DNA of 64,000 nucleotides from Botrimarina mediterranea (GTDB lineage: Bacteria; Planctomycetota; Planctomycetia; Pirellulales; Lacipirellulaceae): assembly GCF_007753265.1 (NCBI RefSeq), contig NZ_CP036349.1, positions 4,373,363 through 4,437,362 of the forward strand, read 5' to 3'. The notes beneath the pieces were generated by a model that saw only the letters and a program-made list of their open reading frames with translations, was not told the origin of the DNA and searched no databases. Shown here one piece after another: positions 18,500 to 27,641 of the stretch; the stretch's first letter is position 1, and every line of letters starts with the position of its first letter. The position numbers and the translations under genes are program-made.

Positions 18500-19945
18500 A
18501 TGCCTGAACAAGTCCAATCCAGAGCGTCACTGCTCACGCTGACAGCGTCAAAGCCGCCTCGCGCCGAAACGGCTCGCGACGCTGCCAGCGACTTCGGCGC
18601 CGAGCTGACGACAGCGGTCGAAGAGATGACGGCTCAGCCCGCTGAAGCGTCGACAGGAAGCGCTGCTAGGACGAAAGCCAAGGACGCAAAAGCGGCAGCA
18701 GAGCGGAGCGACGAAGTCTCAGACGCCGAAACCGCCGAAGCCGCAGCTTCCGAATCGGCAGCGGCCGCAGCCGAGGCCTCTGCCGTTGAAGAAGCCGAAA
18801 CCAACTCTGAAGAAGCGGCCGAGGAGGCCGAGTTACTGGCGACCTTCGTTGTCACTGAGACAATCGTCTTGGAAACATCGCCCGACGTTGTCCTTCCCGA
18901 GGACGCCACCACCATGATCGACGTCGAGTCGGGCGCCAATCATGGCGTCGGTGAGGCGTTCAATTCCGCAACCGAAGGGTCCACTTCACCCGACACAACC
19001 GCGGTTATCGACGCCGTTCTCGATTCCGATCTCGCTGCCGAAGCCGAGCAATCGCCCTCGCCATTCTCAAACGAAGGTGACCCGAACCCAACGCAGCTTG
19101 CCGCCACGACTCACTCTGACGCTGAGGATGCGCTGCTGAACTCCGGTCAGCCACAAGCCGCGATCCAGGGCTCTCTGGATCAAGGGTCAAGCGTCGCTGT
19201 GGCGGATGCCGCTGCTCTCAGAGCGAGCGACTCCGCCGAGATCGACAAGTCATCAACCGAGCAGCAGGACGCCGAATCGCACGACACACCGGAGGCGCCT
19301 CGCCCTTCCGCCACCGAAACGGCACTTGCCGTCGCCGCATTGCCGCGAGAGTCCGACAGTGAATCAGGCGAATCTTCGCCCCATGAAGCAGCGGACCCAA
19401 CCGAAGCCAACGCTATAGAGGGAGCAAGATCACGTGACACGGCTCGGGCCGAGTCGGCCGATGAGGCGGCCCTCCCCGAACGGCCGAACATCGACCCGGC
19501 GCGGTTCGTTTCGCGGGTCAGCCGCGCGATCGAGTTCGCCGACCAACGCGGCGGAGGCCCCGTCGAGTTGCGGCTGAGCCCGCCGGAACTCGGCTCGCTG
19601 CAAGTCAAGATTCAGGTCAAAGACGGCGTGATGACAGCGAAGCTCGAGGTCGAGACCCCCGCCGCCCGCAACGCCCTGCTCGACAACCTGCCGGCGTTGC
19701 GCGACCGGCTCGAACAACAACAAGTCCGCATCGACAAGTTCGACGTAGACGTCCGCGACCAACAACAGCAGCGCGGCGGCGATTGGCGCCAACACCAAGA
19801 CCAGCGTCAGCAAATGGATCAGCAACAACCGCGTCACGACACGCGAGCACCACGGCAACCGCCGGCTGCGGCGACCACTACCGTCGAGGCCCGCCCCGTC
19901 CGCACAATCTCGTACGCCAACAACGGCATCAACCTCGTTGTCTAA
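18500..19945 (+). CDS. fliK: Flagellar hook-length control protein FliK
   Basis: A 481-residue molecular ruler that sets hook length and switches export specificity through FlhB. The first 330 residues are acidic, Ala/Ser/Glu-rich and disordered. The C-terminal Flg_hook domain (about 335-420) contains VELRLSPPELGSLQVKIQVK and the LRDRLEQQQVRIDKFDVDV segment. A Gln/Arg/His-rich tail follows. The partner FlhB at 30065 lacks the canonical NPTH site, so the switch interaction may be altered. Confidence 0.9.
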   Translation: MPEQVQSRASLLTLTASKPPRAETARDAASDFGAELTTAVEEMTAQPAEASTGSAARTKAKDAKAAAERSDEVSDAETAEAAASESAAAAAEASAVEEAETNSEEAAEEAELLATFVVTETIVLETSPDVVLPEDATTMIDVESGANHGVGEAFNSATEGSTSPDTTAVIDAVLDSDLAAEAEQSPSPFSNEGDPNPTQLAATTHSDAEDALLNSGQPQAAIQGSLDQGSSVAVADAAALRASDSAEIDKSSTEQQDAESHDTPEAPRPSATETALAVAALPRESDSESGESSPHEAADPTEANAIEGARSRDTARAESADEAALPERPNIDPARFVSRVSRAIEFADQRGGGPVELRLSPPELGSLQVKIQVKDGVMTAKLEVETPAARNALLDNLPALRDRLEQQQVRIDKFDVDVRDQQQQRGGDWRQHQDQRQQMDQQQPRHDTRAPRQPPAAATTTVEARPVRTISYANNGINLVV

Positions 19946-19987
19946 GCGTCGTCCAGCCGCTCACGCAAACGACCCCCCAAAGCGACT

Positions 19988-20776
19988 ATGACACTAATCG
20001 ACGACTCAGCCGCCCAAGCCGCTGCAAAAGCGAAGTACGCGCAGACACAACAGACATACACGCCCAAGCGAAGCTCGGTCCAAGACATGGACCTCGACGC
20101 ATTTCTGAACCTGATGCTCACCGAGCTTCAGAATCAGGACCCGCTGGACCCCATGGACAACCAGGAGATGCTCAACACCATGGGGCAGATCCGTGAGATC
20201 AGTGCGAGCGATAAATTGACGGCGACTCTCGATTCCGTGCTGCTAGGGCAGAACGTTTCGACTTCCGCGGGTCTCATCGGTAAGGAAGTCGAGGGATTGA
20301 CCGACGCCGGACGACGCGTCACGGGCGAAGTCTTGCAAGTCTCAATCAACGATGGCGCCCCGGTCCTTGAGCTGGCTGTCGAAACTTCCGCCGAAGCCGG
20401 CTCGGCCGAAGGCAAGATCGATCCCGGCACGTACCGGTATGAAATCGTTTGGGAGACCGAAGATGGCGTCTTCAGTGTTCAAACCGAGGTCGATACCGAG
20501 GACTTGGGCGACGACTTCCAGGGGTCGATCCAGTTGCGAAATCTCCCGCAACTAGACGCAAAAGTGCCCCGCAAAGTCTACCGAACCGATGGCAATGGCG
20601 ATCCGCGACTCGTTGGCACACTTCCCAACGGGACCTCTAGCGGGTTCACCGACGCTAAAGCGACCGCCGAGTTGGGCTCCGAGACCCTCACCGGCCCGCG
20701 TAGCATCTTCGCCTACGCCGAATCGATCAAAGTCAAGCTATCGAACGTCAGCGGCATCCAGAGACTGGTGAACTAG
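19988..20776 (+). CDS. flgD: Flagellar hook capping protein FlgD
   Basis: FlgD caps the growing hook and is lost when the hook is complete. The conserved N-terminal part is clear: DLDAFLNLMLTELQNQDPLDPMDNQEM (about 36-62), then the QIREIS segment and LIGKEVEG. Residues 146-225 form an additional module: GTYRYEIVW, then KVYRTDGNGDPRLVGTL and GFTD. This matches two modules inserted in the downstream hook protein FlgE. At 262 residues it is longer than typical short FlgD proteins. Confidence 0.92.
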   Translation: MTLIDDSAAQAAAKAKYAQTQQTYTPKRSSVQDMDLDAFLNLMLTELQNQDPLDPMDNQEMLNTMGQIREISASDKLTATLDSVLLGQNVSTSAGLIGKEVEGLTDAGRRVTGEVLQVSINDGAPVLELAVETSAEAGSAEGKIDPGTYRYEIVWETEDGVFSVQTEVDTEDLGDDFQGSIQLRNLPQLDAKVPRKVYRTDGNGDPRLVGTLPNGTSSGFTDAKATAELGSETLTGPRSIFAYAESIKVKLSNVSGIQRLVN

Positions 20777-20872
20777 CTTCGTCGAGAGCAATACAAAGGG
20801 TGGGCCGTCCGACGCGATCGTCGGGCGTGAACGGAACAACAACGCAACCCACGGATACGGGAGCGAGAAGAA

Positions 20873-23371
20873 ATGGGTCTACAATCCGCCATGACCACGG
20901 CCCTCACGGGCATGCAAGGGTCCGAGACGGTCATCGATGTCGTCGGCAATAACATCGCCAACTCGAACACGGTCGGCTTCAAGGCGTCGGACGTGCTCTT
21001 CGCGACGCAGTTCCTTCAGACACAATCGATCGGATCGGCGCCGAGCGACCGCAACGGCGGCACCAACCCCCGCCAGATCGGCCTCGGCGTGAAGGTCGCC
21101 GAGATTGCGCCCAACTTTAGCCAAGGCACGATCGAGATCAGCTCGAACCCCCTCGACCTCGCGATCCAAGGCAGCGGCTTCTTGATGGTCCAAGGCTCGC
21201 AGGGCGAGCAGCTGTACACCCGCAACGGCCAACTCAAGCTCAATAGCGAGAACCAGATTGTCACCGCCAACGGCAACAAGTTGCTCGGCTATGGCTTGCG
21301 TGAAGGATCCTTCGAACTCAACGAAGCGTTTGTCCAGCCGCTGACAATCGCCCTGGGCGGCGAACGCGTCGCGCAAGCAACGACCGAGGCGGTCTTCCAG
21401 GGTGTGCTAAACCCGACCGTCAACGCCGGAACGGTACCGGCCGCAATCCAATCCGAAGTGATGGGTGACGGGTCCGTCGTCTACCCTAACGGCGAAGTCA
21501 CGACCGGCACGGGAACGGACGCCGACCCCTTTGTCACCACCGACCTTTTCAACTCGGACGATGTCGAGATCCGAACCCCGCCGACACCGGGTACGGCGGC
21601 CTTCTCGACACCCGGCACACCGACGGGGCTCGTGGGCGGCACCTACGCCTACCGCATTACCTACGTTGACGGCAGCGGCCGTGAAACGTCCCCGTCGACG
21701 GTATTCAACGTCACCGGCGTCGGAGTCGACGACCAGATCGATTTGACCGATTTGCCCGATATCTCATCCATCCCCGGCAACCCCTACACCAATATCAACA
21801 TCTACCGGCTTGACCCGGGAGCGACTGAATATCGGCTGAGCGGAACGGTCGCCATGGGAACCACAACGTTCACCGACGGCAACGACGTTTCGGCGGGGGC
21901 AGCCCTCAACACCAACACGTTGGAGAACGGTTCGTATACCTACTACGTCACCTACCTCAACCCGGCGAACAACAACGAGTCGCGGCCCTCGGTGGCGCTT
22001 GGGCCTTTCGCGGTCAGCGACGATGACAGCTCGGTCCGGCTGGATTTCACCGACCTGCAGTTGCCAACCGATCCGAACTACAGCCGGATGAAAATCTACC
22101 GCAACGCGGAGGGGAGCACTGCGACGTTCTATGAGGTCGCCAACCTACCGCTGCCAACTCCCGGCGCCGATAGCTGGATCGACAAGGCGCCGAGCACTTC
22201 GATCACGGGCAACAGCCAGCTGAACTTCGACGGCGTCGGCGCCGCGGGCGGCACGCTTCTTGCCAACGTCCAGCTCCGAAATGGATCGACCTACGCACGT
22301 CCGTTCGCCGAACTCGGCACTCTGCAATTCACGGGCGAGGTCGGCGGAACTCAGCAGGCGCCGCAATCGCTTGAAATCACCGCAACAACGACGGTGCAAG
22401 ACTTCCTTGACTTCGTCAACGACGCACTCGGCCTGCAACAGCAGTCCAACGTCAATGGTAGGCCACTCCCGGTCGGCGGCGGCTCGGTGTCGATCGTCAA
22501 TGGCGTCGTCACCGTGACTAGTAACTACGGCGAAGAGAACACCGTGGGCATCCCGCTGACGGCCTTCCGTCTGACGCCAGCCGGACAGGTTGTGACCCAA
22601 ACGGTCGATCTCACATTCTCCGAGTCGCAAGAAGCCAATGGCCCTGGCACCTCGACCGAGTTCGTCGTCTACGACTCGCTCGGCTCGCCGCTAACGGTGC
22701 GGATGACGACGGTCCTCGAGGCCGCCGACAGCAACAGCACCACCTATCGTTGGTACGCCAGTTCGGGCGACAGCCAGCCGGTCGCGCCGGAGCTAACGAC
22801 CGTCGTCGGTAACGGCCTGATGGTCTTCGACAGCCGCGGCAATCTCATCAGCTCGCCCTCCGCACGGATCAGCGTCCAACGGGAACTGACGGCGAGCGAA
22901 TCGCCGCTCGAGATCGAGCTCAACCTCGAACAAGTAACCGCGCTCGCCGAGACCGACTCCTCGGGCAACGCGGTCAGCAGCCTCAACATGGTGCGGCAAG
23001 ACGGCTTCCCGCCGGGCGTGCTCACCGACTTCATCATCACCGACAGCGGACTGATCCAAGGCCAGTTCTCCAACGGCACGCAGCGAACATTGGGCCAGGT
23101 GCTGATGGCGCGCTTCGCCAACGACGGCGGCTTAAGGCAGGTCGGTAATGGCCTCTACTCGGCAAGCGTCAACTCCGGCACAGCCTTCGTTAGTTCGCCT
23201 GGTGAAGACGGCATTGGCACACTGACGGCGGGCGCCGTCGAGCTTTCCAACACCGATATCGGTCAGGACCTCGTGAAGATGATCCTGGCGCAAACACAAT
23301 ACCAAGCCGGTTCGCGGGTGATTTCAACCGCCCAGCAGCTGCTGGACGAGCTCTTGGCGCTCAACCGCTAA
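20873..23371 (+). CDS. flgE: Flagellar hook protein FlgE (enlarged)
   Basis: The hook subunit, 832 residues against about 400 in E. coli. The N-terminal hook signature MGLQSAMTTALTGM..., GNNIANSNTVGFKASDVLF and the C-terminal IGQDLVKMILAQTQYQAGSRV are canonical, as are the FlgE D1/D2 segments (FEVYDSLG-like EFVVYDSLGSPLTVRM). The extra length includes two fibronectin-III-like modules at about 253-335 and 350-430 (GTYAYRITYVDGSGRETSPS..., GSYTYYVTYLNP...), probably exposed on the hook surface. A ribosome-binding GGGAGCGAGAAG precedes the ATG. Large hook proteins are common in planctomycetes. Confidence 0.95.
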   Translation: MGLQSAMTTALTGMQGSETVIDVVGNNIANSNTVGFKASDVLFATQFLQTQSIGSAPSDRNGGTNPRQIGLGVKVAEIAPNFSQGTIEISSNPLDLAIQGSGFLMVQGSQGEQLYTRNGQLKLNSENQIVTANGNKLLGYGLREGSFELNEAFVQPLTIALGGERVAQATTEAVFQGVLNPTVNAGTVPAAIQSEVMGDGSVVYPNGEVTTGTGTDADPFVTTDLFNSDDVEIRTPPTPGTAAFSTPGTPTGLVGGTYAYRITYVDGSGRETSPSTVFNVTGVGVDDQIDLTDLPDISSIPGNPYTNINIYRLDPGATEYRLSGTVAMGTTTFTDGNDVSAGAALNTNTLENGSYTYYVTYLNPANNNESRPSVALGPFAVSDDDSSVRLDFTDLQLPTDPNYSRMKIYRNAEGSTATFYEVANLPLPTPGADSWIDKAPSTSITGNSQLNFDGVGAAGGTLLANVQLRNGSTYARPFAELGTLQFTGEVGGTQQAPQSLEITATTTVQDFLDFVNDALGLQQQSNVNGRPLPVGGGSVSIVNGVVTVTSNYGEENTVGIPLTAFRLTPAGQVVTQTVDLTFSESQEANGPGTSTEFVVYDSLGSPLTVRMTTVLEAADSNSTTYRWYASSGDSQPVAPELTTVVGNGLMVFDSRGNLISSPSARISVQRELTASESPLEIELNLEQVTALAETDSSGNAVSSLNMVRQDGFPPGVLTDFIITDSGLIQGQFSNGTQRTLGQVLMARFANDGGLRQVGNGLYSASVNSGTAFVSSPGEDGIGTLTAGAVELSNTDIGQDLVKMILAQTQYQAGSRVISTAQQLLDELLALNR

Positions 23372-23444
23372 GCCGCGTCGGCGTGAGCTAAGTTACTTCG
23401 GCGGATCGTGCGCGCCGCACGGTCGGCTGCTGGTTGTAAGGGTA

Positions 23445-23657
23445 GTGACGGTGATCCGGTTGAATCGACTCGACGAAGAGGCGTTTCTGCTCAACGCAGA
23501 ATTGATCAAGTACGTCGAGTCCCGCCCGGACACCTTCATCACCCTCACAACCGGCGATCGCATCGTCGTCACCCAATCGATGGACGAGGTCATGCGGCGG
23601 ACACTGGAGTACCACCAGACCAAGGGACTGCTCCCCCCCACGGGGAAGCAGTCGTAG
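23445..23657 (+). CDS. flbD: FlbD-family small flagellar protein
   Basis: A 70-residue protein of the small FlbD family (distinct from the Caulobacter regulator of the same name), usually found between flgE and motA as here. Visible family motifs are IRLNRLDEEAFLLNAELIKYVE, PDTFITLTTGDRIVV, and DEVMRRTLEY. Two GTG starts are possible (23445, 23451). Function is not established in the family. Confidence 0.88.
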   Translation: MTVIRLNRLDEEAFLLNAELIKYVESRPDTFITLTTGDRIVVTQSMDEVMRRTLEYHQTKGLLPPTGKQS

Positions 23658-23687
23658 CGGCAGCTTACTCACTGACTTTACGGCCAC

Positions 23688-24455
23688 ATGGACATCGCAA
23701 CAGTCGTCGGCACGATCCTCTCGATCCTATTGATCGTGGGCTCGATCATTGTCGGTGGCGGCAGTTTCATGGCGTTTATTGACATTCCCTCGATCCTCGT
23801 GGTGATCGGTGGGTCGATCGCCGCTGCGCTGATCTCGTTCCCGCTGCCAAACTTCCTGGGCGTCTTTGGCGTCACCATGAAGTGCGTCTTCTGGAAAGTC
23901 GACTCCACCGAAGACGTCATCAAACAGATCGTCTCGCTGTCGGAGGTCGCCCGTCGTGAAGGGATCCTGGCTCTCGAAAGTAAGACCGCTGAGATCGATA
24001 ACGACTTCATCAAGCTCGGCATCCAGATGGCGGTCGACGGCACGCGGCCCGAGGTGATGGAGGATATCCTCCGCACCGAGCTCGACGCCATCTCCACACG
24101 CCACCGCGACGGCAAAGCCCTGCTCGACTGCATGGGCCGCTTCGCCCCCGCCTTCGGCATGATCGGCACTCTGATGGGACTCGTGATCATGCTCGGCGAC
24201 ATGAGCGATCCCTCGAAGATCGGCGCCGGCATGGCCGTTGCGCTCTTGACGACGCTCTACGGCGCCATCGCTTCGAACGTCTTGTTCCTGCCTTTCGCCG
24301 AGAAGCTCGGCTACACGAGCAAGAAGGAGCGACTCACGATGGACATCATCATCCGCGGCGTTATGGCGATCCAGTCGGGCGAGAACCCACGCGTCATCGA
24401 ACAAAAGCTCAACACGTTCATCCCCCCTAAACAGCGGGCGAAAGAGGCGGCGTAG
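23688..24455 (+). CDS. motA: Flagellar stator protein MotA
   Basis: A 255-residue MotA with four membrane helices, forming the ion-driven stator with MotB. The cytoplasmic loop has ARREGILALE: R89 and E97 align with E. coli R90 and E98, the residues that contact FliG. The ion-path helices contain FAPAFGMIGTLMGLV and VALLTTLYGAIASN. This canonical stator contrasts with the loss of matching charges in FliG (14166-15221). Confidence 0.95.
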   Translation: MDIATVVGTILSILLIVGSIIVGGGSFMAFIDIPSILVVIGGSIAAALISFPLPNFLGVFGVTMKCVFWKVDSTEDVIKQIVSLSEVARREGILALESKTAEIDNDFIKLGIQMAVDGTRPEVMEDILRTELDAISTRHRDGKALLDCMGRFAPAFGMIGTLMGLVIMLGDMSDPSKIGAGMAVALLTTLYGAIASNVLFLPFAEKLGYTSKKERLTMDIIIRGVMAIQSGENPRVIEQKLNTFIPPKQRAKEAA

Positions 24456-24541
24456 AAGCGTGGCTCGAGACTCGCGCCATCCGCCGCTGAGCCTCACCAA
24501 GCGATCCCCACGACACCAAGCCCGCCTCCAAACAGCTCACC

Positions 24542-25252
24542 ATGGACGACGACGAACCAGTCCCCGGCATCCCCGAATGGGTCGTCACCTTCGGTGACAT
24601 GATGTCGCTGCTGCTGACGTTCTTCATCATGCTCGTTTCGATGAGCGAGATGAAGCAAGAAGACAAGTTTCAGGCGATGCTGGAGTCGATGCGTCAGCAG
24701 TTCGGCCACGAGTCCTCGATGGCGTCGATGATCCCCGGCAGCAGTCCCCCTCTGAACTCCTCGATGCCGGCCATGGCGGCCATGGGCCGCGCCAAGCGAC
24801 TGGACATCATGCGTGGCGGTAACCCGGTGAAATCGACGACGGGCGACGCTTCGCTCGTCAGGACGATCCGACCGGGACGCGACACGGCCGTTGGCGGCGT
24901 GGTGTTCTTTGGCGAGGACGACGCAAACCTCACGGATGAAGCCAAAGAAAGCCTGCGGGCAATCGCCGAACAGGTCGCCGGCAAGCCGCAAAAAATCGAG
25001 GTTCGCGGTCACACGTCACGTAAGCCCGCCCCGCTGGGGCAAACCCACTGGACGCTGGCCTCCGAAAGGGCCGGCGTCGTCAAAGACTATCTGGTCGAGC
25101 TAGGAATCGACTCGGAGCGCATCCGCCTCGGTTCGGCGGGAGCGAACGAGCCGCTCGATAACAAGATCGACATCGAAAGTCGCCAACGGAATGCGCGCGT
25201 CGAGGTCCTCCTGTGGGACGAGCCTGTGACTCGTCCCGCCGCACCGGAGTAA
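24542..25252 (+). CDS. motB: Flagellar stator protein MotB
   Basis: A 236-residue MotB with one membrane helix and a peptidoglycan-binding OmpA domain. WVVTFGDMMSLLLTFFIMLV has the ion-carrying aspartate at D19. A Met-rich linker (about 60-90) follows. The OmpA-like domain (about 117-215) has VRGHTSRKP, LASERAGVVKDYLVELGI and the N-terminal VVFFGEDDANLT. The ending QRNARVEVLL is typical. It follows motA by 86 bases. Confidence 0.94.
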   Translation: MDDDEPVPGIPEWVVTFGDMMSLLLTFFIMLVSMSEMKQEDKFQAMLESMRQQFGHESSMASMIPGSSPPLNSSMPAMAAMGRAKRLDIMRGGNPVKSTTGDASLVRTIRPGRDTAVGGVVFFGEDDANLTDEAKESLRAIAEQVAGKPQKIEVRGHTSRKPAPLGQTHWTLASERAGVVKDYLVELGIDSERIRLGSAGANEPLDNKIDIESRQRNARVEVLLWDEPVTRPAAPE

Positions 25253-25259
25253 GGCCGCC

Positions 25260-25808
25260 ATGCCGCAAGAGAACGAAACCCCCACCAAGAAGCCTTCGTC
25301 CCTATTCCGCCTGATCAAGGCGCTGGGCATCGTCTCGGCGCTCGTTGTCGTCGAGATGGTAGGCGCCTCGATGCTGATCCCCTCTGCCGAAGAGACCGAG
25401 CAACTCGCCAGCGAGCTTGTTCAAGCCGCCAAAGGCGAAGAGATCACCTCCACGGACGTGGAGACCGCTAAGGTTGAGAAGGGCGTTGTCACCAAGGAGG
25501 TCGAGCTCCTGACCGACAACATCACCCGCTTCAATCCCGACACCGACATGACGCTGAACGTCCAGTTCTCGATTTACGGCGTCGTGCTAGCTGACGAGGA
25601 GGCGGAGTTCCTCCTTGAATACGCAACGAACTCCAACCGCATCCACGAGCAGATCATGCTCACCATCCACGCCGCCGAGTCAGCCGACCTCGCTAACGCC
25701 GGGTTGGGGTTGATCAAGCGTCAGATTCTTGAGAAGACCAACCGGACCCTCGGGCGGCCGATGCTGCGCGAGGTGGTTTTCACGAAGCTGAACTTCGTCG
25801 AACGATAG
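25260..25808 (+). CDS. fliL: FliL-like flagellar basal body-associated protein
   Basis: A 182-residue single-pass protein: charged N-terminus, membrane helix near 20-42 (IKALGIVSALVVVEMVGASML), and a periplasmic domain with LNVQFSIYGVVL, RIHEQIMLTIHAAESADL and LREVVFTKLNFVER. These match the FliL C-terminal domain that surrounds the stator. It starts 7 bases after motB. The next gene is fliN; fliM, normally found between them, is missing. Confidence 0.8.
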   Translation: MPQENETPTKKPSSLFRLIKALGIVSALVVVEMVGASMLIPSAEETEQLASELVQAAKGEEITSTDVETAKVEKGVVTKEVELLTDNITRFNPDTDMTLNVQFSIYGVVLADEEAEFLLEYATNSNRIHEQIMLTIHAAESADLANAGLGLIKRQILEKTNRTLGRPMLREVVFTKLNFVER

Positions 25809-25865
25809 CGTTCGACGGAGCCAACACGCACGGAAGCGCGGCCCCGCCCGGGGCGTCTGGGTCTC

Positions 25866-26498
25866 ATGGCTGACGACTCGCAACTCAAACAGGACGACAT
25901 CGAAGCCCTGCTCGCCGCGGCGAGCGCTGGCTCGGCGGCGCCCGAACCCCCCAGCGCGCCTTCTACGTCGACGCCTTCGGCTGGGGATTCGTTCGCACTC
26001 GGGCAGGACGAGATCGAGGCGCTGATGTCGGGGGCATCCACCGGGACCGCTGCCGCTCCAAACTTCGCCGCGGGTCCGTCGCCAGGCTACGCCGCATCCG
26101 ACAAGCCGTCAAACGACGTCGAATTGCTTCTCGACAAGGCCCAAGCCGCGATCGCCTCGCTCGACGAGTACGACGCTAGCGATCTCCCCGACGGCGTGCA
26201 GCCCTTCCGGCTCGAATCCTTCGGCGGCAGCCCCGCTAACACCGAGACCGCGACCATCGAGCTGGTTCGCGACGTGCAACTCGACCTGAAGATCGAACTC
26301 GGCCGCACCCGGATGCCGCTGGAGGACGTCCTTCGCTTGCGCCGCGACGCCGTGGTGTCGCTCGACAAGCTGGCGGGCGATCCGGTTGACGTGTACGTCA
26401 ACGGCCGCCTCATCGCCCGTGGCGAGGTCCTGGTGCTCAATGACAACTTCTGCGTCCGTGTGACGGAGTTGATCGTTGGTGATTCCGCGGTGGCGTAA
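25866..26498 (+). CDS. fliN: Flagellar switch protein FliN with two FliM-type N-terminal CheY-binding motifs
   Basis: The C-terminal SpoA domain (about 130-210) is canonical FliN: DVQLDLKIELGRTRMPLEDV, RRDAVVSLDKLAG, PVDVYVNGRLIARGEVLV and FCVRVTEL. The 210-residue length exceeds a plain FliN because of an N-terminal extension. It contains LKQDDIEALL (7-16) and LGQDEIEALM (45-54), both close to the LSQDEIDALL peptide with which FliM and Bacillus FliY bind CheY-P. A Pro/Ser/Thr linker separates the two. No CheC-like middle domain as in FliY is present. It directly follows fliL with no fliM. Confidence 0.9.
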   Translation: MADDSQLKQDDIEALLAAASAGSAAPEPPSAPSTSTPSAGDSFALGQDEIEALMSGASTGTAAAPNFAAGPSPGYAASDKPSNDVELLLDKAQAAIASLDEYDASDLPDGVQPFRLESFGGSPANTETATIELVRDVQLDLKIELGRTRMPLEDVLRLRRDAVVSLDKLAGDPVDVYVNGRLIARGEVLVLNDNFCVRVTELIVGDSAVA

Positions 26499-26588
26499 AG
26501 CCGCTAGCGGCGCCTTTCTTCCGCGGTTGGTCTGGCCCGGCACGCCGCGCGTTCCTATAAGCCGACTCTGCGCCGATTTTTTGGCGGA

Positions 26589-27641
26589 ATGGCTCAAGGA
26601 ACGACCCGGACGATGCCGACACGCTTCTGCCCAACGCTGCTGCTAGCACTCGCCGCCGCGTGCGCGTCGGCGGACGTGGGCGTCGGCGCGGAAGCGATCG
26701 TTCCCCGCAACGAGTTCGCCCGGATCCGGCCCGGCGTGTCGTCGAGCGGGCCGCAGGGAATGCGGCGCGTCGATTCGAACGTCGAGCCCGCCACGTTCCA
26801 CTCGCTGGGTCTCTCGGCGCCGCTCTCGCCTCCGAAGTCGGTGGTAGACAACGCTCTCCAAGCGACGAAGGACCCAAAGGTCTCCGAGCTGATTGTCTCG
26901 AACCCAGCTCCGGCGCCAGAGGAGAGCGTTCGCTTGCCAACCGAGTCGGTGGCCGAACCCGTCACCCTAACTCCCCCTACCAGCGCCGAGCCCTTGCCGC
27001 TCGCCATGAAGCCGGAACGGGCCACGAACCAACCCGATTCGCTGAACGTCGCTGCGCCGCCTGACGCCTCGCCCGGGCGACTCTTGCTCGGCGCTCCAGC
27101 CGACGACAAACCCTCGCAGCCACGGCACGGCGCCTCGTCCAACCCGCTCGACGCCGTCATGAACTGGCGTCCCTCATCGCAACAGATGACCGCCACCGGC
27201 GCCGGCTTGGCGATCACGGTCGGTCTCTTGCTGTCGTTCATCTGGCTCGTCCGCAGCATGGCGCCGAAAGCGTCGCGACCGCTGCCGCGCGAAGTCGTCG
27301 AGGTCCTCGGCCGGACGCCGCTGGGAAGTAAACAGATGACACAGCTGGTGCGAGTCGGTCATAAGCTGGTGCTCATCGCCATCACGCCCGACGGCGCCGA
27401 GACGCTCACCGAGATCACCGACCCCGAGGAGGTCGCGCGACTTGTCGCCGCTTGCGACTCCAGTGGCGGCCGCGGCTCGACCGCCGAGTTCGATGCGATG
27501 CTCCGCCAGATGGAGTCCGAGCGCACCCGGCCCGGCTTCCTCGACACGAGCGACAACCACCGCTACGACGACGCAGCGTTCGACCCGCGCTCGCTCGCGG
27601 CCGCGTACGCCAACACCCCCGGAGGCCGTGGCGATGGTTAG
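26589..27641 (+). CDS. fliO: Flagellar export component FliO (long form)
   Basis: A 350-residue FliO-like protein that helps FliP assemble. A signal peptide ([21 protein letters not shown]) is followed by about 170 disordered periplasmic residues. Then come a membrane helix near 198-218 ([18 protein letters not shown]) and the cytoplasmic FliO domain [25 protein letters not shown] 26589 is used here; ATG 26613 also fits and has AAGGA upstream. The end overlaps fliP by 8 bases. FliO is usually about 120 residues, so the extended N-terminal region is a lineage feature. Confidence 0.85.
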   Translation: MAQGTTRTMPTRFCPTLLLALAAACASADVGVGAEAIVPRNEFARIRPGVSSSGPQGMRRVDSNVEPATFHSLGLSAPLSPPKSVVDNALQATKDPKVSELIVSNPAPAPEESVRLPTESVAEPVTLTPPTSAEPLPLAMKPERATNQPDSLNVAAPPDASPGRLLLGAPADDKPSQPRHGASSNPLDAVMNWRPSSQQMTATGAGLAITVGLLLSFIWLVRSMAPKASRPLPREVVEVLGRTPLGSKQMTQLVRVGHKLVLIAITPDGAETLTEITDPEEVARLVAACDSSGGRGSTAEFDAMLRQMESERTRPGFLDTSDNHRYDDAAFDPRSLAAAYANTPGGRGDG

